Source: Ensifer oleiphilus (GTDB taxonomy: Bacteria; Pseudomonadota; Alphaproteobacteria; Rhizobiales; Rhizobiaceae). From it: a stretch of 64,000 nt of DNA. Under the pieces are notes generated by a model. It made no database searches, was not told the DNA's origin, and saw only the letters and a list, made by a program, of their open reading frames with translations. Position numbers and translations under genes: made by a program. Shown here piece after piece: positions 8,215 to 17,084 of this stretch. The first letter of the stretch is position 1, and each line of letters starts with the position of its first letter. The stretch is taken from positions 186,001 to 250,000 of the forward strand of contig NZ_JABWDU010000008.1 of NCBI RefSeq assembly GCF_013371465.1, in the 5' to 3' direction.

Positions 8215-9521
8215 ACCAGACTTTCCGCGACCCTAATCCGCCTGCCCATCAGATCGCCGCCATCAATGCCCTCGAAGATCAGCTCATCGACGCTGAAGCC
8301 GATAGCGTTCCCGAGCCTCAGCCGCCAGTCATGCCTCGCGGTGTGGCGCGCTTCGTGCTCGGCGCCAGCCTCGTGCTGATCGCCTTCAACCTGCGCCCAT
8401 TGTTTTCCAGCTTGTCGGTGTTGCTGCCGGAGGTGATGCGCGACACCGACCTTTCGACATCCGGCGCCAGCCTGCTGACAACACTGCCCGTGCTCTGCCT
8501 CGGCCTGTTTGCACCGCTCGCCCCAAAGCTGGCCCAACGCTTCGGCGCCGAACGCACCCTGCTCGGCGCCCTGGCTTTGCTCGTGCTCGGGACAGCCTTG
8601 CGCGGTTTCGGAGCTGTGCCGCTGCTCTTCCTGTCGACTTTCGCCGCTGGCGCCGCCATCGCGATCGGCAACGTCCTGCTTCCCGGCCTCGTCAAACGCG
8701 ACTTTGCCGACAAGGCGGCGATCATGACCGGGCTTTACACCATGGCGCTTTGCGCAGGCGCTGCCGGTGCCGCCGGCCTGACCCTGCCGCTCGAACATGG
8801 GCTGACCGGCTCGTGGTCCGGTGCGCTCGCCATCTGGGCGCTTCCCGCCTTCATCGTCCTGTTGATCTGGACACCGCAGGCGCTCGGCAGCAAGGCGCAG
8901 GTCAGGCACACTGGCTTTCGTGTCACCGGCCTCTGGCGCGATCGTCTCGCCTGGCAGGTCACCCTTTTCATGGGTCTGCAGTCGGCGCTCGCCTATTGCA
9001 TCTTCGGCTGGCTCGCACCCATTCTGAGGGAACGCGGCTTTGACCCCGCGACGGCAGGCGCCATTGTCTCGGTCTCGATCATGACACAGGTCGTCACCTG
9101 CCTGCTGGTTCCGTCCTTCGCCATCAGACGCAAGGACCAGCGCGGCATCAACGTCGCGCTCGTCCTTGCCGCAGTCATCGCGCTGCTCGGCATCCTCTTC
9201 GCGCCGCCATCGACGGTGATCTTCTGGGCCATTCTGCAGGGCTTTGGCCAGGGCGGGCTGATTGCGGTGGCGATGACGCTGATCGTGTTGCGCTCGCCGG
9301 ATTCCCACGTCGCCGCCCATCTCTCGGGCATGGCGCAGGGGGTTGGGTATGTGCTCGCCGCCATCGGCCCGCTGCTCGTTGGGCTCATCCGCGACTGGAC
9401 CGGTAGTTTCGATGCCGCCGCCATCCTGTTCGTGGCGCTCGGCCTCGGCGCTGCGACCATGGGCCTTGGCGCCGGGCGCGCGCTGCATGTCGGCGCGCGA
9501 ACGATCAGGATCGACGGCTGA
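8211..9521 (+). CDS. MFS transporter, CynX/NimT-like
   Basis: The product of 436 residues is a 12-helix major facilitator. The motifs ASLVLIAFNLRPLFSSLSVL, RFGAERTLLGAL and the paired halves match the CynX/NimT cyanate/2-nitroimidazole family. A hydrophilic tail of about 45 residues precedes the first helix. It overlaps the GntR stop (ATGA), so expression is coupled. The cargo is unknown; in this family it ranges from cyanate to aromatic or amino-acid-like compounds. Confidence 0.85.
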   Translation: MNQTFRDPNPPAHQIAAINALEDQLIDAEADSVPEPQPPVMPRGVARFVLGASLVLIAFNLRPLFSSLSVLLPEVMRDTDLSTSGASLLTTLPVLCLGLFAPLAPKLAQRFGAERTLLGALALLVLGTALRGFGAVPLLFLSTFAAGAAIAIGNVLLPGLVKRDFADKAAIMTGLYTMALCAGAAGAAGLTLPLEHGLTGSWSGALAIWALPAFIVLLIWTPQALGSKAQVRHTGFRVTGLWRDRLAWQVTLFMGLQSALAYCIFGWLAPILRERGFDPATAGAIVSVSIMTQVVTCLLVPSFAIRRKDQRGINVALVLAAVIALLGILFAPPSTVIFWAILQGFGQGGLIAVAMTLIVLRSPDSHVAAHLSGMAQGVGYVLAAIGPLLVGLIRDWTGSFDAAAILFVALGLGAATMGLGAGRALHVGARTIRIDG

Positions 9522-9540
9522 ACCTCATCGTTCAGCCGTC
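9513..9540. terminator. Hairpin between convergent MFS and etfA genes
   Basis: Arms 9513-9523 and 9530-9540 form a perfect 11-bp stem with a 6-nt loop. The left arm overlaps the stop codon of the MFS gene at 9521. It lies between convergent genes and should serve both. Confidence 0.7.
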
Positions 9541-9555
9541 GCTTCTGAAGTCTGT

Positions 9556-10485
9556 TCAGGAAGCTCGCTCCATTTCCGGCAGGGCTTCGAAGAGGTCGGC
9601 AACGAGGCCGTAGTCGGCGACCTGGAAGATCGGTGCCTCCTCGTCCTTGTTGATGGCGACGATGACCTTCGAATCCTTCATGCCCGCCAGGTGCTGGATC
9701 GCACCGGAGATGCCGCAGGCGATGTAGAGATCGGGCGCGACCACCTTGCCGGTCTGGCCGACCTGCCAGTCGTTCGGGGCGTAGCCGGCGTCGACCGCAG
9801 CGCGCGATGCGCCGACGGCAGCACCGAGCTTGTCGGCAACCGGCAGGATAACTTCCTTGAACTTTTCCGCCGAACCGAGCGCCCGACCACCAGAGATGAT
9901 GATCTTGGCCGAGGTCAGTTCCGGGCGATCCGACGACGACAGCGCGTCGGCAACGAAGGTCGACAGACCCGGATTGGCAACAGCCGCAATCGTTTCGACC
10001 GAGGCAGAGCCGCCTTCGGAGGCCGAGGCGAACGAGGCGGTGCGCACGGTGATGACCTTCTTGGCTTCGCTCGTCTGCACCGTCTGGATGGCGTTGCCGG
10101 CATAGATCGGCCGTTTGAAGGTGTCGGAAGAGACAACTTCGGTGATTTCCGAGACCTGGACGACATCCAGAAGCGCTGCAACCCGCGGCAGCACGTTCTT
10201 GCCGACCGAGGTGGCGGCGGCAAGGATGGTGTCGTAGCTGCCGGCCAGCGAAACGATGAGGGCTGCCAAGGGCTCGGCCAGATTGTTGGCAAGGCTTGTG
10301 TCCTCGGCCACCAGCACCTTGGCAACGCCGGAAAGCTTGGCGGCCTGGTCGGCGGCCGCCTTGGCGCCGGCACCGGCGACCAGCACATGCACGTCGCCGC
10401 CAATCTTGGTGGCCGCCGTCAGCGTCTTTGCGGTCTGGTCGGAAAGGTGGCTGCCGTCGTGATCAGCCAGAAGCAGAATAGCCAT
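9556..10485 (-). CDS. etfA: Electron transfer flavoprotein alpha subunit
   Basis: The 309-residue protein is ETF alpha (FixB family). The C-terminal FAD-binding domain holds [13 protein letters not shown] and later [19 protein letters not shown], the classic ETF-alpha signature. With EtfB it accepts electrons from flavin dehydrogenases, such as the dimethylglycine/sarcosine-type dehydrogenase encoded upstream, and passes them to ETF-ubiquinone oxidoreductase. It follows etfB by 23 bp in the same operon and has an AGGGAG ribosome-binding site. It is probably the housekeeping ETF, or a dedicated copy for this cluster. Confidence 0.95.
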   Translation of the reverse strand: MAILLLADHDGSHLSDQTAKTLTAATKIGGDVHVLVAGAGAKAAADQAAKLSGVAKVLVAEDTSLANNLAEPLAALIVSLAGSYDTILAAATSVGKNVLPRVAALLDVVQVSEITEVVSSDTFKRPIYAGNAIQTVQTSEAKKVITVRTASFASASEGGSASVETIAAVANPGLSTFVADALSSSDRPELTSAKIIISGGRALGSAEKFKEVILPVADKLGAAVGASRAAVDAGYAPNDWQVGQTGKVVAPDLYIACGISGAIQHLAGMKDSKVIVAINKDEEAPIFQVADYGLVADLFEALPEMERAS

Positions 10486-10508
10486 GATGAAATCTCCCTT
10501 TCCTGAAC

Positions 10509-11273
10509 TTACAATACGCCGGCTTCGACTTTGAGCTTCTCGACCAGCTCGGCCACCGACTTGACCTTGATGCCGGCCTTGCGGCCTTCCGGCTCCTCGG
10601 TCTTCAGCACCTTCAGCCGTGCCGTGGTGTCGACGCCGAAATCGGCCGGGCTCTTCTTGTCGAGCGGCTTCTTCTTCGCCTTCATGATGTTGGGCAGCGA
10701 GGCATAACGCGGCTCGTTGAGGCGCAGGTCGGTGGTGACCACGGCCGGCAGCTTGATGTCGATTGTCTGCAGGCCGCCATCGACCTCACGTGTCACCCTT
10801 GCTGTGCTTTCTGGCGCCTTGCCATCGCCGATCTCGACCTTGGAGGCAAAGGTGCCCTGGGCCCAGCCAAGCAAGGCCGACAACATCTGGCCGGTCTGGT
10901 TCGAATCGTCGTCGATCGCCTGCTTGCCGACGATGATCAGGCCGGGCTGTTCGACTTCTGCCACACCCTTGACGATCTTGGCGACAGCCAGCGGCTCGAC
11001 CTGGTCTTCGGTCTCGACCAGGATCGCCCGGTCGGCGCCCATGGCAAGTGCGGTGCGCAACGTCTCTTCGGCCTTGGCCGGACCCACCGATACGACCACG
11101 ACCTCGTCGGCCTTGCCGGCTTCCTTCAGCCGCAGCGCCTCTTCCACCGAGATCTCGTCGAACGGGTTCATCGACATCTTCACATTCGCCAGCTCGACGC
11201 CCGAGCCATCCGCCTTCACCCGGATCTTGACGTTGTAGTCAACCACCCGCTTAACCGTCACAAGTATTTTCAT
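10509..11273 (-). CDS. etfB: Electron transfer flavoprotein beta subunit
   Basis: The 254-residue protein is ETF beta (FixA family), binding AMP and forming a heterodimer with EtfA. It starts [19 protein letters not shown], contains [18 protein letters not shown] and the signature [20 protein letters not shown]. The start at 11273 is an ATG with AAGGG 7 bases upstream; a TTG at 11279 would add two residues but has no support. It precedes etfA and follows the DmgDH-like gene by about 40 bp, suggesting one transcript of the dehydrogenase and its electron acceptor. Confidence 0.95.
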   Translation of the reverse strand: MKILVTVKRVVDYNVKIRVKADGSGVELANVKMSMNPFDEISVEEALRLKEAGKADEVVVVSVGPAKAEETLRTALAMGADRAILVETEDQVEPLAVAKIVKGVAEVEQPGLIIVGKQAIDDDSNQTGQMLSALLGWAQGTFASKVEIGDGKAPESTARVTREVDGGLQTIDIKLPAVVTTDLRLNEPRYASLPNIMKAKKKPLDKKSPADFGVDTTARLKVLKTEEPEGRKAGIKVKSVAELVEKLKVEAGVL

Positions 11274-11315
11274 GACCAACCCTTTCCGGCAATTTTCGTT
11301 GTCTGCTGATAACCG

Positions 11316-13757
11316 TTACATGCGACCGCGCTTGGCTTCGGGATCGTAAGGCGATTCCTCGATGACGCGGGCCTTGCGCCGCTCGCCGAGGATCGGGACT
11401 TCCAGTTCCGTGCCCGGCACCCCAAGCTCGACCGGCAGCAGGGCGAAGGCGACATCGTGGCCGAGCGTATAGGCATAACCGCCCGAGGTGATGCGCCCGA
11501 CCAACTTGCCCTGGTGATAGACGCCTTCATAAATCAGCGAGCTTGCGCCATCGGTGTCGATCGCAAGGGTGAAGGAGCGACGGGGAACGCCCTCCTCCTT
11601 TGCCTTGGCCAGCGCATCGCGGCCGATGAAATCGCCCTTGTCGAGACGCACGAAACGATCGAGGCTGCTCTCCCAGGCGTTCAGTTCCGGATTCATGTCG
11701 CGATACATCGCCCGGTAGGACTTTTCGAGACGCAGCGATTCCAGTGCCTGCAGACCGATCAATCGGAGGCCATGCGCCTCGCCGGCGGCAAGCAGCGCAT
11801 CGAGCAAGTGGCGCTGGTAGCAGAGCGGGTGATAAAGCTCCCAGCCAAGCTCGCCTTCGTAATTGACCCGCAGAAGCCGGACGTCGCTGGCGAGCCCCAC
11901 GGTGCCCGATTGCACGCCGAACCAGGGGAAAGCCTCGTTGGAGAGATCGATCTCGGTCAGCGATTGCAGCACGTCGCGCGCCTTCGGCCCGACGATAGTG
12001 AAGCAGCCGCGATCATTGGTGACGTTGCGAAGCTGCACGCTGCCGTCCTTTGGCAGAAGCTTCGATAGATCGTCGAAATTCCAGCGCTCCGCGCGCGGCG
12101 TCGAGATCAGGTAGAACAATCCGTCTTCCAGACGGGCGACGACATATTCGGCCTGCACGCCGCCCTTCTTCGTCAGATGATGGCTGAGGTTGACGCGGCC
12201 GGTCTTCGGCAAACGGTTGGCAAGGATGCCGTCGAGCCAAGCTTCCGCACCCGGGCCGCTCACTTCGAACTTGGTCATCGGCGTCATCTCGACGAGGCCG
12301 ACGGCGTTTCGGACGGCGTGGACTTCTTCGCCGACATATTTGCCCTTTTCGGTCCAGCGCCAGCTGTACTGGTCCTTCGCCTCCACGCCCTCGGGCGCAA
12401 ACCAATTAGGCATTTCCCAGCCGTTGAGAACGCTCCAGACGGCACCCTTCTGCGTCAGGCGGTCATAGGAGGGAGCCGTCTTCTGCGGCCGGGCGGCCGG
12501 CATGTCCTGGCCGGGATAGTGCTGCTCGGCATGGGTGCCCCAGGCCTCGAGCACCTTCTCACGCGTCCAGTTCTTGTTGGCGTAGTCTCCGAAGCGGCGC
12601 GGGTCGAGTTCGGAGGTGTCGAGGCTGTTGCCGCCTTCGACGATGCGTTCGGAAAGGTAGTAGCCGATGGCTCCGCCCCAGAGGATGCCGCCGGGCACGC
12701 CCTCGGCGATCCAGACATTGTCGAGCCCCCACGCCGGACCGACCAGCGGCAGCTCGTCCGCCGTCATCTGGAAAGGTCCGCGGACATTGGCCTTGATGCC
12801 GACGCGGCCGAGTGCCGGCACGAGATCCATCGCCCGCTCCCAGTTCCAGGAAACGGAATCGAAATCCTCTTCGAGCAGGTCGGCGCCGAACCATTCCGGC
12901 ACGCCGTTTTCGGCAAACAGCTTCAGGTGCTCGGTCTTCTCGTAAGGGCCGAACATCAGGCCGTCGCCCTCTTCGCGCAGATAGCCCTCGAAACCTTCGT
13001 CGCGCAGGATCGGCATCTCGGGCAGGCCCTGGCGCTTGCGCTCGATCACCTCGGGAACGGCATCGGTGATCCAGTATTGGTGGACGATCGGGATCGCCGG
13101 GATGTCGAGGCCGAGCATGGCGCCGGTCTGGCGGGCATAGTTGCCGGTCGCCGAAATGATGTGCTCGCAGATGATCTCGCCCTGATTGGTCTTGATCTTC
13201 CACTCGCCGCTCGGCATGCGCTCGAAACCGTGCACCTCGGTATTGAGATAGATCTTGGCGCCGCGATCGCGGGCACCCTTTGCCATGGCCTGCGTCACGT
13301 CGGCCGGCGCGATGTGGCCGTCGTCGGGATGATAGAGAGCGCCCAGCATCTCCTTGTTGTTTTCAAGCAGCGGCCAAAGTTGACGGGCCTCGGCCGGCGA
13401 TATCAGCTCGGCGCGGATGCCCTGAACCTCGGCGACGCTCATGTAGCTCTTGTACTCGTCGAAACGGTCGCGGGTATTGGCGATGCGCAGCTGGCCGCAT
13501 TTGTGCCAGCCGACATGCTGGCCGGTTTCGGCCTCAAGACCCTCGTAGATCTCGATGGTCTTGGCGATCATCCGGCCGATATTGATCGAGCGGGCGTAGG
13601 ACGGGATGAGGCCAGCGGCATGCCAGGTCGAGCCGGCCGTCAGTTGCGTACGCTCCAAGAGCGCGACGTCTATCCAGCCGCGCTTCGTCAGACCGTAGAG
13701 AATGGCTGCACCGACGCAACCGCCGCCGATGACAACGGCCCGAGCATGAGTTTGCAT
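11316..13757 (-). CDS. Dimethylglycine/sarcosine dehydrogenase-type flavoprotein with GcvT-like domain
   Basis: The protein of 813 residues combines an N-terminal FAD oxidoreductase (GGGCVGAAILYGL at residues 11-23) and a C-terminal aminomethyltransferase (GcvT) domain that binds folate, as in dimethylglycine and sarcosine dehydrogenases. The segment STWHAAGL puts His46 in the position of the covalent flavin His of that family. It should oxidise an N-methyl group and hand the C1 unit to tetrahydrofolate, passing electrons to ETF, whose genes follow immediately. Length and domain order match bacterial DmgDH. The exact N-methyl substrate is not fixed by the sequence. Confidence 0.88.
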   Translation of the reverse strand: MQTHARAVVIGGGCVGAAILYGLTKRGWIDVALLERTQLTAGSTWHAAGLIPSYARSINIGRMIAKTIEIYEGLEAETGQHVGWHKCGQLRIANTRDRFDEYKSYMSVAEVQGIRAELISPAEARQLWPLLENNKEMLGALYHPDDGHIAPADVTQAMAKGARDRGAKIYLNTEVHGFERMPSGEWKIKTNQGEIICEHIISATGNYARQTGAMLGLDIPAIPIVHQYWITDAVPEVIERKRQGLPEMPILRDEGFEGYLREEGDGLMFGPYEKTEHLKLFAENGVPEWFGADLLEEDFDSVSWNWERAMDLVPALGRVGIKANVRGPFQMTADELPLVGPAWGLDNVWIAEGVPGGILWGGAIGYYLSERIVEGGNSLDTSELDPRRFGDYANKNWTREKVLEAWGTHAEQHYPGQDMPAARPQKTAPSYDRLTQKGAVWSVLNGWEMPNWFAPEGVEAKDQYSWRWTEKGKYVGEEVHAVRNAVGLVEMTPMTKFEVSGPGAEAWLDGILANRLPKTGRVNLSHHLTKKGGVQAEYVVARLEDGLFYLISTPRAERWNFDDLSKLLPKDGSVQLRNVTNDRGCFTIVGPKARDVLQSLTEIDLSNEAFPWFGVQSGTVGLASDVRLLRVNYEGELGWELYHPLCYQRHLLDALLAAGEAHGLRLIGLQALESLRLEKSYRAMYRDMNPELNAWESSLDRFVRLDKGDFIGRDALAKAKEEGVPRRSFTLAIDTDGASSLIYEGVYHQGKLVGRITSGGYAYTLGHDVAFALLPVELGVPGTELEVPILGERRKARVIEESPYDPEAKRGRM

Positions 13758-13790
13758 GAAGAGGTTCCCTTATGTGGAATTTTCAGCAAC

Positions 13791-13815
13791 TTACAAACGG
13801 CCGGCGCGCTTGTAA
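13791..13815. promoter_or_regulatory. Inverted repeat TTACAA-N13-TTGTAA in divergent promoter region
   Basis: TTACAA at 13791-13796 and TTGTAA at 13810-13815 are exact reverse complements separated by 13 bp. They lie between the dehydrogenase start at 13757 and the LysR start at 13853. This could be a second regulator site or the extended LysR activation region. Confidence 0.35.
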
Positions 13816-13837
13816 TCTTGCTAAAAACTATCCGGGG

Positions 13838-13856
13838 GCATAACCTCAGTTTATGC
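13838..13856. promoter_or_regulatory. LysR-type operator CATAA-N7-TTATG at the LysR start codon
   Basis: CATAA at 13839-13843 and TTATG at 13851-13855 form an inverted repeat with 7-bp spacing, and the flanking G13838/C13856 also pair. The right arm contains the LysR ATG, as expected for autorepression. An identical half-site pair with the same spacing occurs at 22294-22310. Confidence 0.55.
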
Positions 13857-14788
13857 ATAGGCTCCGCTCGCTCGTCCCATCCGCCAACTATCTCTTCGTC
13901 TTCGAGGCCGCCGCCCGGCGGCAGAGCTTTACCGGCGCGGCGGAGGAACTGAATGTCAGCCAGCCGGCCGTCAGCAAGACGATCCGGCTGTTGGAAGAGG
14001 CGACCGGCCTCAAGCTCTTCCGCCGCGAGCATGCCCGGCTGGAACTGACAGCCGAGGGCAAGCGGCTCTACAAGGAAACCCAGGAAGCCTTCGATCACCT
14101 GCACATGGTGATATCGTCGCTCAGGCAAAAGCACTCGCGCGACATTGTGCGCGTATCGTTCTCCGCATCCTTCGTGCAATTGTGGCTGCTGCCGCGGCTG
14201 AAAGCCTTCAAGGCGCAGCATCCGGATATCGCCCTGCGCATTGCCGAAAGCAGCCGCGACGACCAGGACCTGCTGGAGGAGGACATCGATCTTTCCGCCC
14301 GGCTCGGGACCGGCAAATGGCCGGGTATCCACGCCTGGCATTTCGTCACCGAGGAGGTTTGGCCGGTCTGCAGCCCCGCCTATCTGAAAGAGCACGGGCC
14401 GATCGATACCCCGGCCGACCTGCTCAATCACACACTCCTGCATTTCGAGGAGCGACATCGCTCACGCGTCGGCTGGCGGGAATATCTCGAGCGCAACGAC
14501 GTCTCAGCCGCCAAGCTGACGCAGGATTTCGTCTTTACCGACGCGCTGAACTCGATCGAGGCGGCCGTGCTCGGCCAAGGGGTCGCGCTCGGCTGGAAGC
14601 ATCTGGTGCACGACCACCTGAAGGCCGGCAAACTCGTCTGCCCGATCCGGGCGAGTTATCTCACCGGACAGAGCATCCACATCGTCATGCCAGCGCAGCG
14701 CCCGCCGAAGCGCGGCACCGAGATCTTCCGCGACTGGCTGATGGAGCAGAACGCTGACGCCGATATCTTCGCGGGCGCGGCTGGTTAG
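13853..14788 (+). CDS. LysR-family transcriptional regulator, GcvA-like
   Basis: The 311-residue protein has an N-terminal winged HTH (residues about 8-65, with FTGAAEELNVSQPAVSKTIR) and a periplasmic-binding-like effector domain. The whole resembles GcvA-type LysR regulators. It is divergent from the dehydrogenase/etf operon and convergent with an FAD oxidase gene, overlapping the latter by 4 bases at the 3' ends. Its ATG lies inside an inverted repeat shared with the ABC-importer promoter, so it probably regulates both. Amino acid or methylamine sensing is plausible but not shown. Confidence 0.88.
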   Translation: MHRLRSLVPSANYLFVFEAAARRQSFTGAAEELNVSQPAVSKTIRLLEEATGLKLFRREHARLELTAEGKRLYKETQEAFDHLHMVISSLRQKHSRDIVRVSFSASFVQLWLLPRLKAFKAQHPDIALRIAESSRDDQDLLEEDIDLSARLGTGKWPGIHAWHFVTEEVWPVCSPAYLKEHGPIDTPADLLNHTLLHFEERHRSRVGWREYLERNDVSAAKLTQDFVFTDALNSIEAAVLGQGVALGWKHLVHDHLKAGKLVCPIRASYLTGQSIHIVMPAQRPPKRGTEIFRDWLMEQNADADIFAGAAG

Positions 14789-16068
14789 AAGCGCTCGCCG
14801 ACGAAGTGGGCAACCTGGGCTCCGGCCTCGTAGTAAGCCTCCTTCAAACGCCGCATCGGCGGATCGCTGGGGTCGCTGAGCGGCAACGGCAGCTCGACCT
14901 CGGCAATCTCTCCGAGGATATGCCGCGCCAGCACCCGGCCGAACACCGTTCCCGGCGCGATGCCGCGACCGTTATAGCCGGAGAAGCCGACGACATTCGG
15001 TGCAAACCGATGGAAGCGTGGCAGCGCATTGGTGGTCATGCCGATCTGGCCATACCACTCACACTCGAAATCGACCTTGCCCAGCTGCGGGAAGAGCCGG
15101 GCAAGCGAGCGCCGCGCCCAGGCCTTGTGGACGGAGGCACCGCCGTTGCGCAGAGCGCCGACGCTGCCAAACACCAGCCGGCCGGCCTTGTCCATGCGGA
15201 AGGAGGAAAGGATCTCCTTGGTGTCCCAGACGCCCTCGCGTTTGGGCAGAATGGTCGCGAGCAGTTCCGGTGCGAGCGGCCTGGTCGCCAGATTGAAATA
15301 GGGCAGATAGACCTGTTCGGTCCGCACCTGCTCCCATGGGCCGGTACTGTAAGCATCGGTCGCGACGATGATCCAGTCCGCCGTCACGGATGCCCTGTCC
15401 GTCGCCACCTTCCAGCGGCTGCCGATACGCTCGGTCGAAACGACCCGGCTCGATGTATGCACGGTAACGCCGGCACGTGTCGCCGCGTGGGCCAGGCCGC
15501 GAACATAGGCGAGCGGCTGCAGGGTCCCTGCCCGCCTGTCGAGCAGTGCGCCGGCATAGGCCGTCGTGCCGACCCGAGCGGCCGTCTGGGCAGCCGTCAG
15601 AAGCTCGACGGGTGCTCCGCGCTTTTGCCATTGCGACGCGCGATCCTCGATCTCCTTCAGGCCGCTTTCGCCGACGGCGCAGTGCAGCGTGCCGTTGCGT
15701 TCGAGTTCGCAGGCGATGGCGTGTTTGTCGATCAGCTCCATCACCACGCGCGGCCCGTTGCCGAGCAGATCGAGAAGTCGTTCGCCATGCACTTCGCCGA
15801 GTTCGCCCGGCAGGTCGTCCGGCATCACCCACATGCCGGCATTGATCAGCCCGACATTGCGACCCGCGCCGCCAAAGCCGATCTCCGTGCCCTCAAGCAG
15901 AATGACCCTGCGGCCGGCTTCCGCCAGATGCAGCGCCGCCGAAATACCGGTGAAACCACCACCCACGACGACCACATCGGCGGATGTGTCCGTTGCAAGC
16001 GGGCCGGTGACCGGCGGCTGCGGGGCGGTTTTTTCCCAAAGGCCATGGGAGCAGGGGTCGTTCAGCAT
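14785..16068 (-). CDS. FAD-dependent amine/amino-acid oxidoreductase (PuuB/DadA-like)
   Basis: The protein of 427 residues has an N-terminal dinucleotide-binding motif, VVVVGGGFTGISAALHLAEA, at about residue 33, and a DAO-family body with a C-terminal GFSGYNGRGIAPGTVFGR, which resembles gamma-glutamylputrescine oxidase (PuuB) and related amine oxidases. It is the last gene of the minus-strand series that begins with the amino-acid ABC importer. It probably oxidises the imported amine or the racemised amino acid, using oxygen or a membrane acceptor. The 3' end overlaps the LysR gene. Confidence 0.82.
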   Translation of the reverse strand: MLNDPCSHGLWEKTAPQPPVTGPLATDTSADVVVVGGGFTGISAALHLAEAGRRVILLEGTEIGFGGAGRNVGLINAGMWVMPDDLPGELGEVHGERLLDLLGNGPRVVMELIDKHAIACELERNGTLHCAVGESGLKEIEDRASQWQKRGAPVELLTAAQTAARVGTTAYAGALLDRRAGTLQPLAYVRGLAHAATRAGVTVHTSSRVVSTERIGSRWKVATDRASVTADWIIVATDAYSTGPWEQVRTEQVYLPYFNLATRPLAPELLATILPKREGVWDTKEILSSFRMDKAGRLVFGSVGALRNGGASVHKAWARRSLARLFPQLGKVDFECEWYGQIGMTTNALPRFHRFAPNVVGFSGYNGRGIAPGTVFGRVLARHILGEIAEVELPLPLSDPSDPPMRRLKEAYYEAGAQVAHFVGERF

Positions 16069-16144
16069 CGGTCCGGTCCTTCATGCGGGGTGTCGCTTCG
16101 TCTCTGCCCGCATTCTATCGTTCATGACAATGATAATGTCGCCG

Positions 16145-17035
16145 TCACTGTGTAAAGACCACCGTCCTGTGGCCGTTGAGCATGACGCGGTTTTCCAGAT
16201 GCATCTTCACCGCACGGGCGAGAACACGGCTCTCGATATCGCGGCCGGTGGCGACGAAATCGTCGGCGCTCATCGCGTGCGTCACCCGCTCGGTCTCCTG
16301 CTCGATGATCGGACCCTCGTCGAGATCAGGCGTCACGTAGTGAGCCGTGGCTCCGATCAGCTTGACGCCGCGCGCATGTGCCTGGTGGTAAGGTTTGGCG
16401 CCTTTGAACGACGGCAGGAAGGAGTGGTGGATATTGATGATCCGGCCGTAGAGCCGCTTCGACAGTGTGTCCGAAAGCACCTGCATATAGCGGGCAAGGA
16501 TGACGAGGTCGGCCCCAGTGTCGCGCACCAGATCGATCAGCCGCTGCTCCTGTTCGGCCTTGTTGTCCTTCATCACTTTCCAGTGGTGATAGTCAATACC
16601 TCCGAGTTCGGCGGTCCCCGCGCTGTCGTCGTGGTTGGAAACGATGGCGACCACCTCGGCATTCAGCCAGCCGACGCGGATCTGGTAGAGCAGATGCAAC
16701 AGCGCATGGTCGAACCTTGAGACCATGACGATGATTTTCGGCCGTCTCGCAGCATCCGCAATCGCAGCCCTCATGCCGAAGCGATCGATCGCCGGCTTCA
16801 GCGCCCGCTCGACGCCGTCTCGCGCCATGCCGGCGGGTCCGGTAAAGGCGATGCGCATGAAAAAGCAGTTGGTCTCCACATCGCGAAACTGATTGCTTTC
16901 GACGATGTTGCTGCCGATCGCAGCAAGCTCGGTCGTCACGGCGGCAACGATGCCGGGCTGGTCGTCGCAGGCAAGCGTCAGAACGAAGGCGGCGGCGGTG
17001 CCTGTGGATGTCAGGTTGGCGGGCATCACGGTCAT
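16145..17035 (-). CDS. purU: Formyltetrahydrofolate deformylase
   Basis: The 296-residue protein is PurU: an N-terminal ACT domain (FVLTLACDDQPGIVAAVTTE) and a C-terminal formyltransferase-like domain with the folate motif YMQVLSD, HHSFLPSFKGA at the catalytic His and GATAHYVTPDLDEGPII. It hydrolyses 10-formyl-THF to formate and THF and thus regenerates folate when C1 units accumulate. The start at 17035 has an AGGAAGAGG ribosome-binding site; upstream codons belong to intergenic DNA and the neighbouring gene. In this cluster it can discard C1 units made by the GcvT-type dehydrogenase. Confidence 0.94.
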   Translation of the reverse strand: MTVMPANLTSTGTAAAFVLTLACDDQPGIVAAVTTELAAIGSNIVESNQFRDVETNCFFMRIAFTGPAGMARDGVERALKPAIDRFGMRAAIADAARRPKIIVMVSRFDHALLHLLYQIRVGWLNAEVVAIVSNHDDSAGTAELGGIDYHHWKVMKDNKAEQEQRLIDLVRDTGADLVILARYMQVLSDTLSKRLYGRIINIHHSFLPSFKGAKPYHQAHARGVKLIGATAHYVTPDLDEGPIIEQETERVTHAMSADDFVATGRDIESRVLARAVKMHLENRVMLNGHRTVVFTQ

Positions 17036-17084
17036 GCCTCTTCCTTTCGTGATCGCGGTGGCCGGAATGGCGCGCTGTTGCGGG

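Noticed and set aside
8055-9488. Minus-strand open frame of about 470 codons opposite the MFS gene
   Set aside because: It is rich in Glu/Arg/Gln as expected from the reverse of a hydrophobic gene and shows no domain.
12177-13952. Plus-strand open frame of about 590 codons opposite the DmgDH-like gene
   Set aside because: It runs antisense to a clearly recognised flavoprotein and into the LysR start, with no domain; it is a GC-rich shadow.
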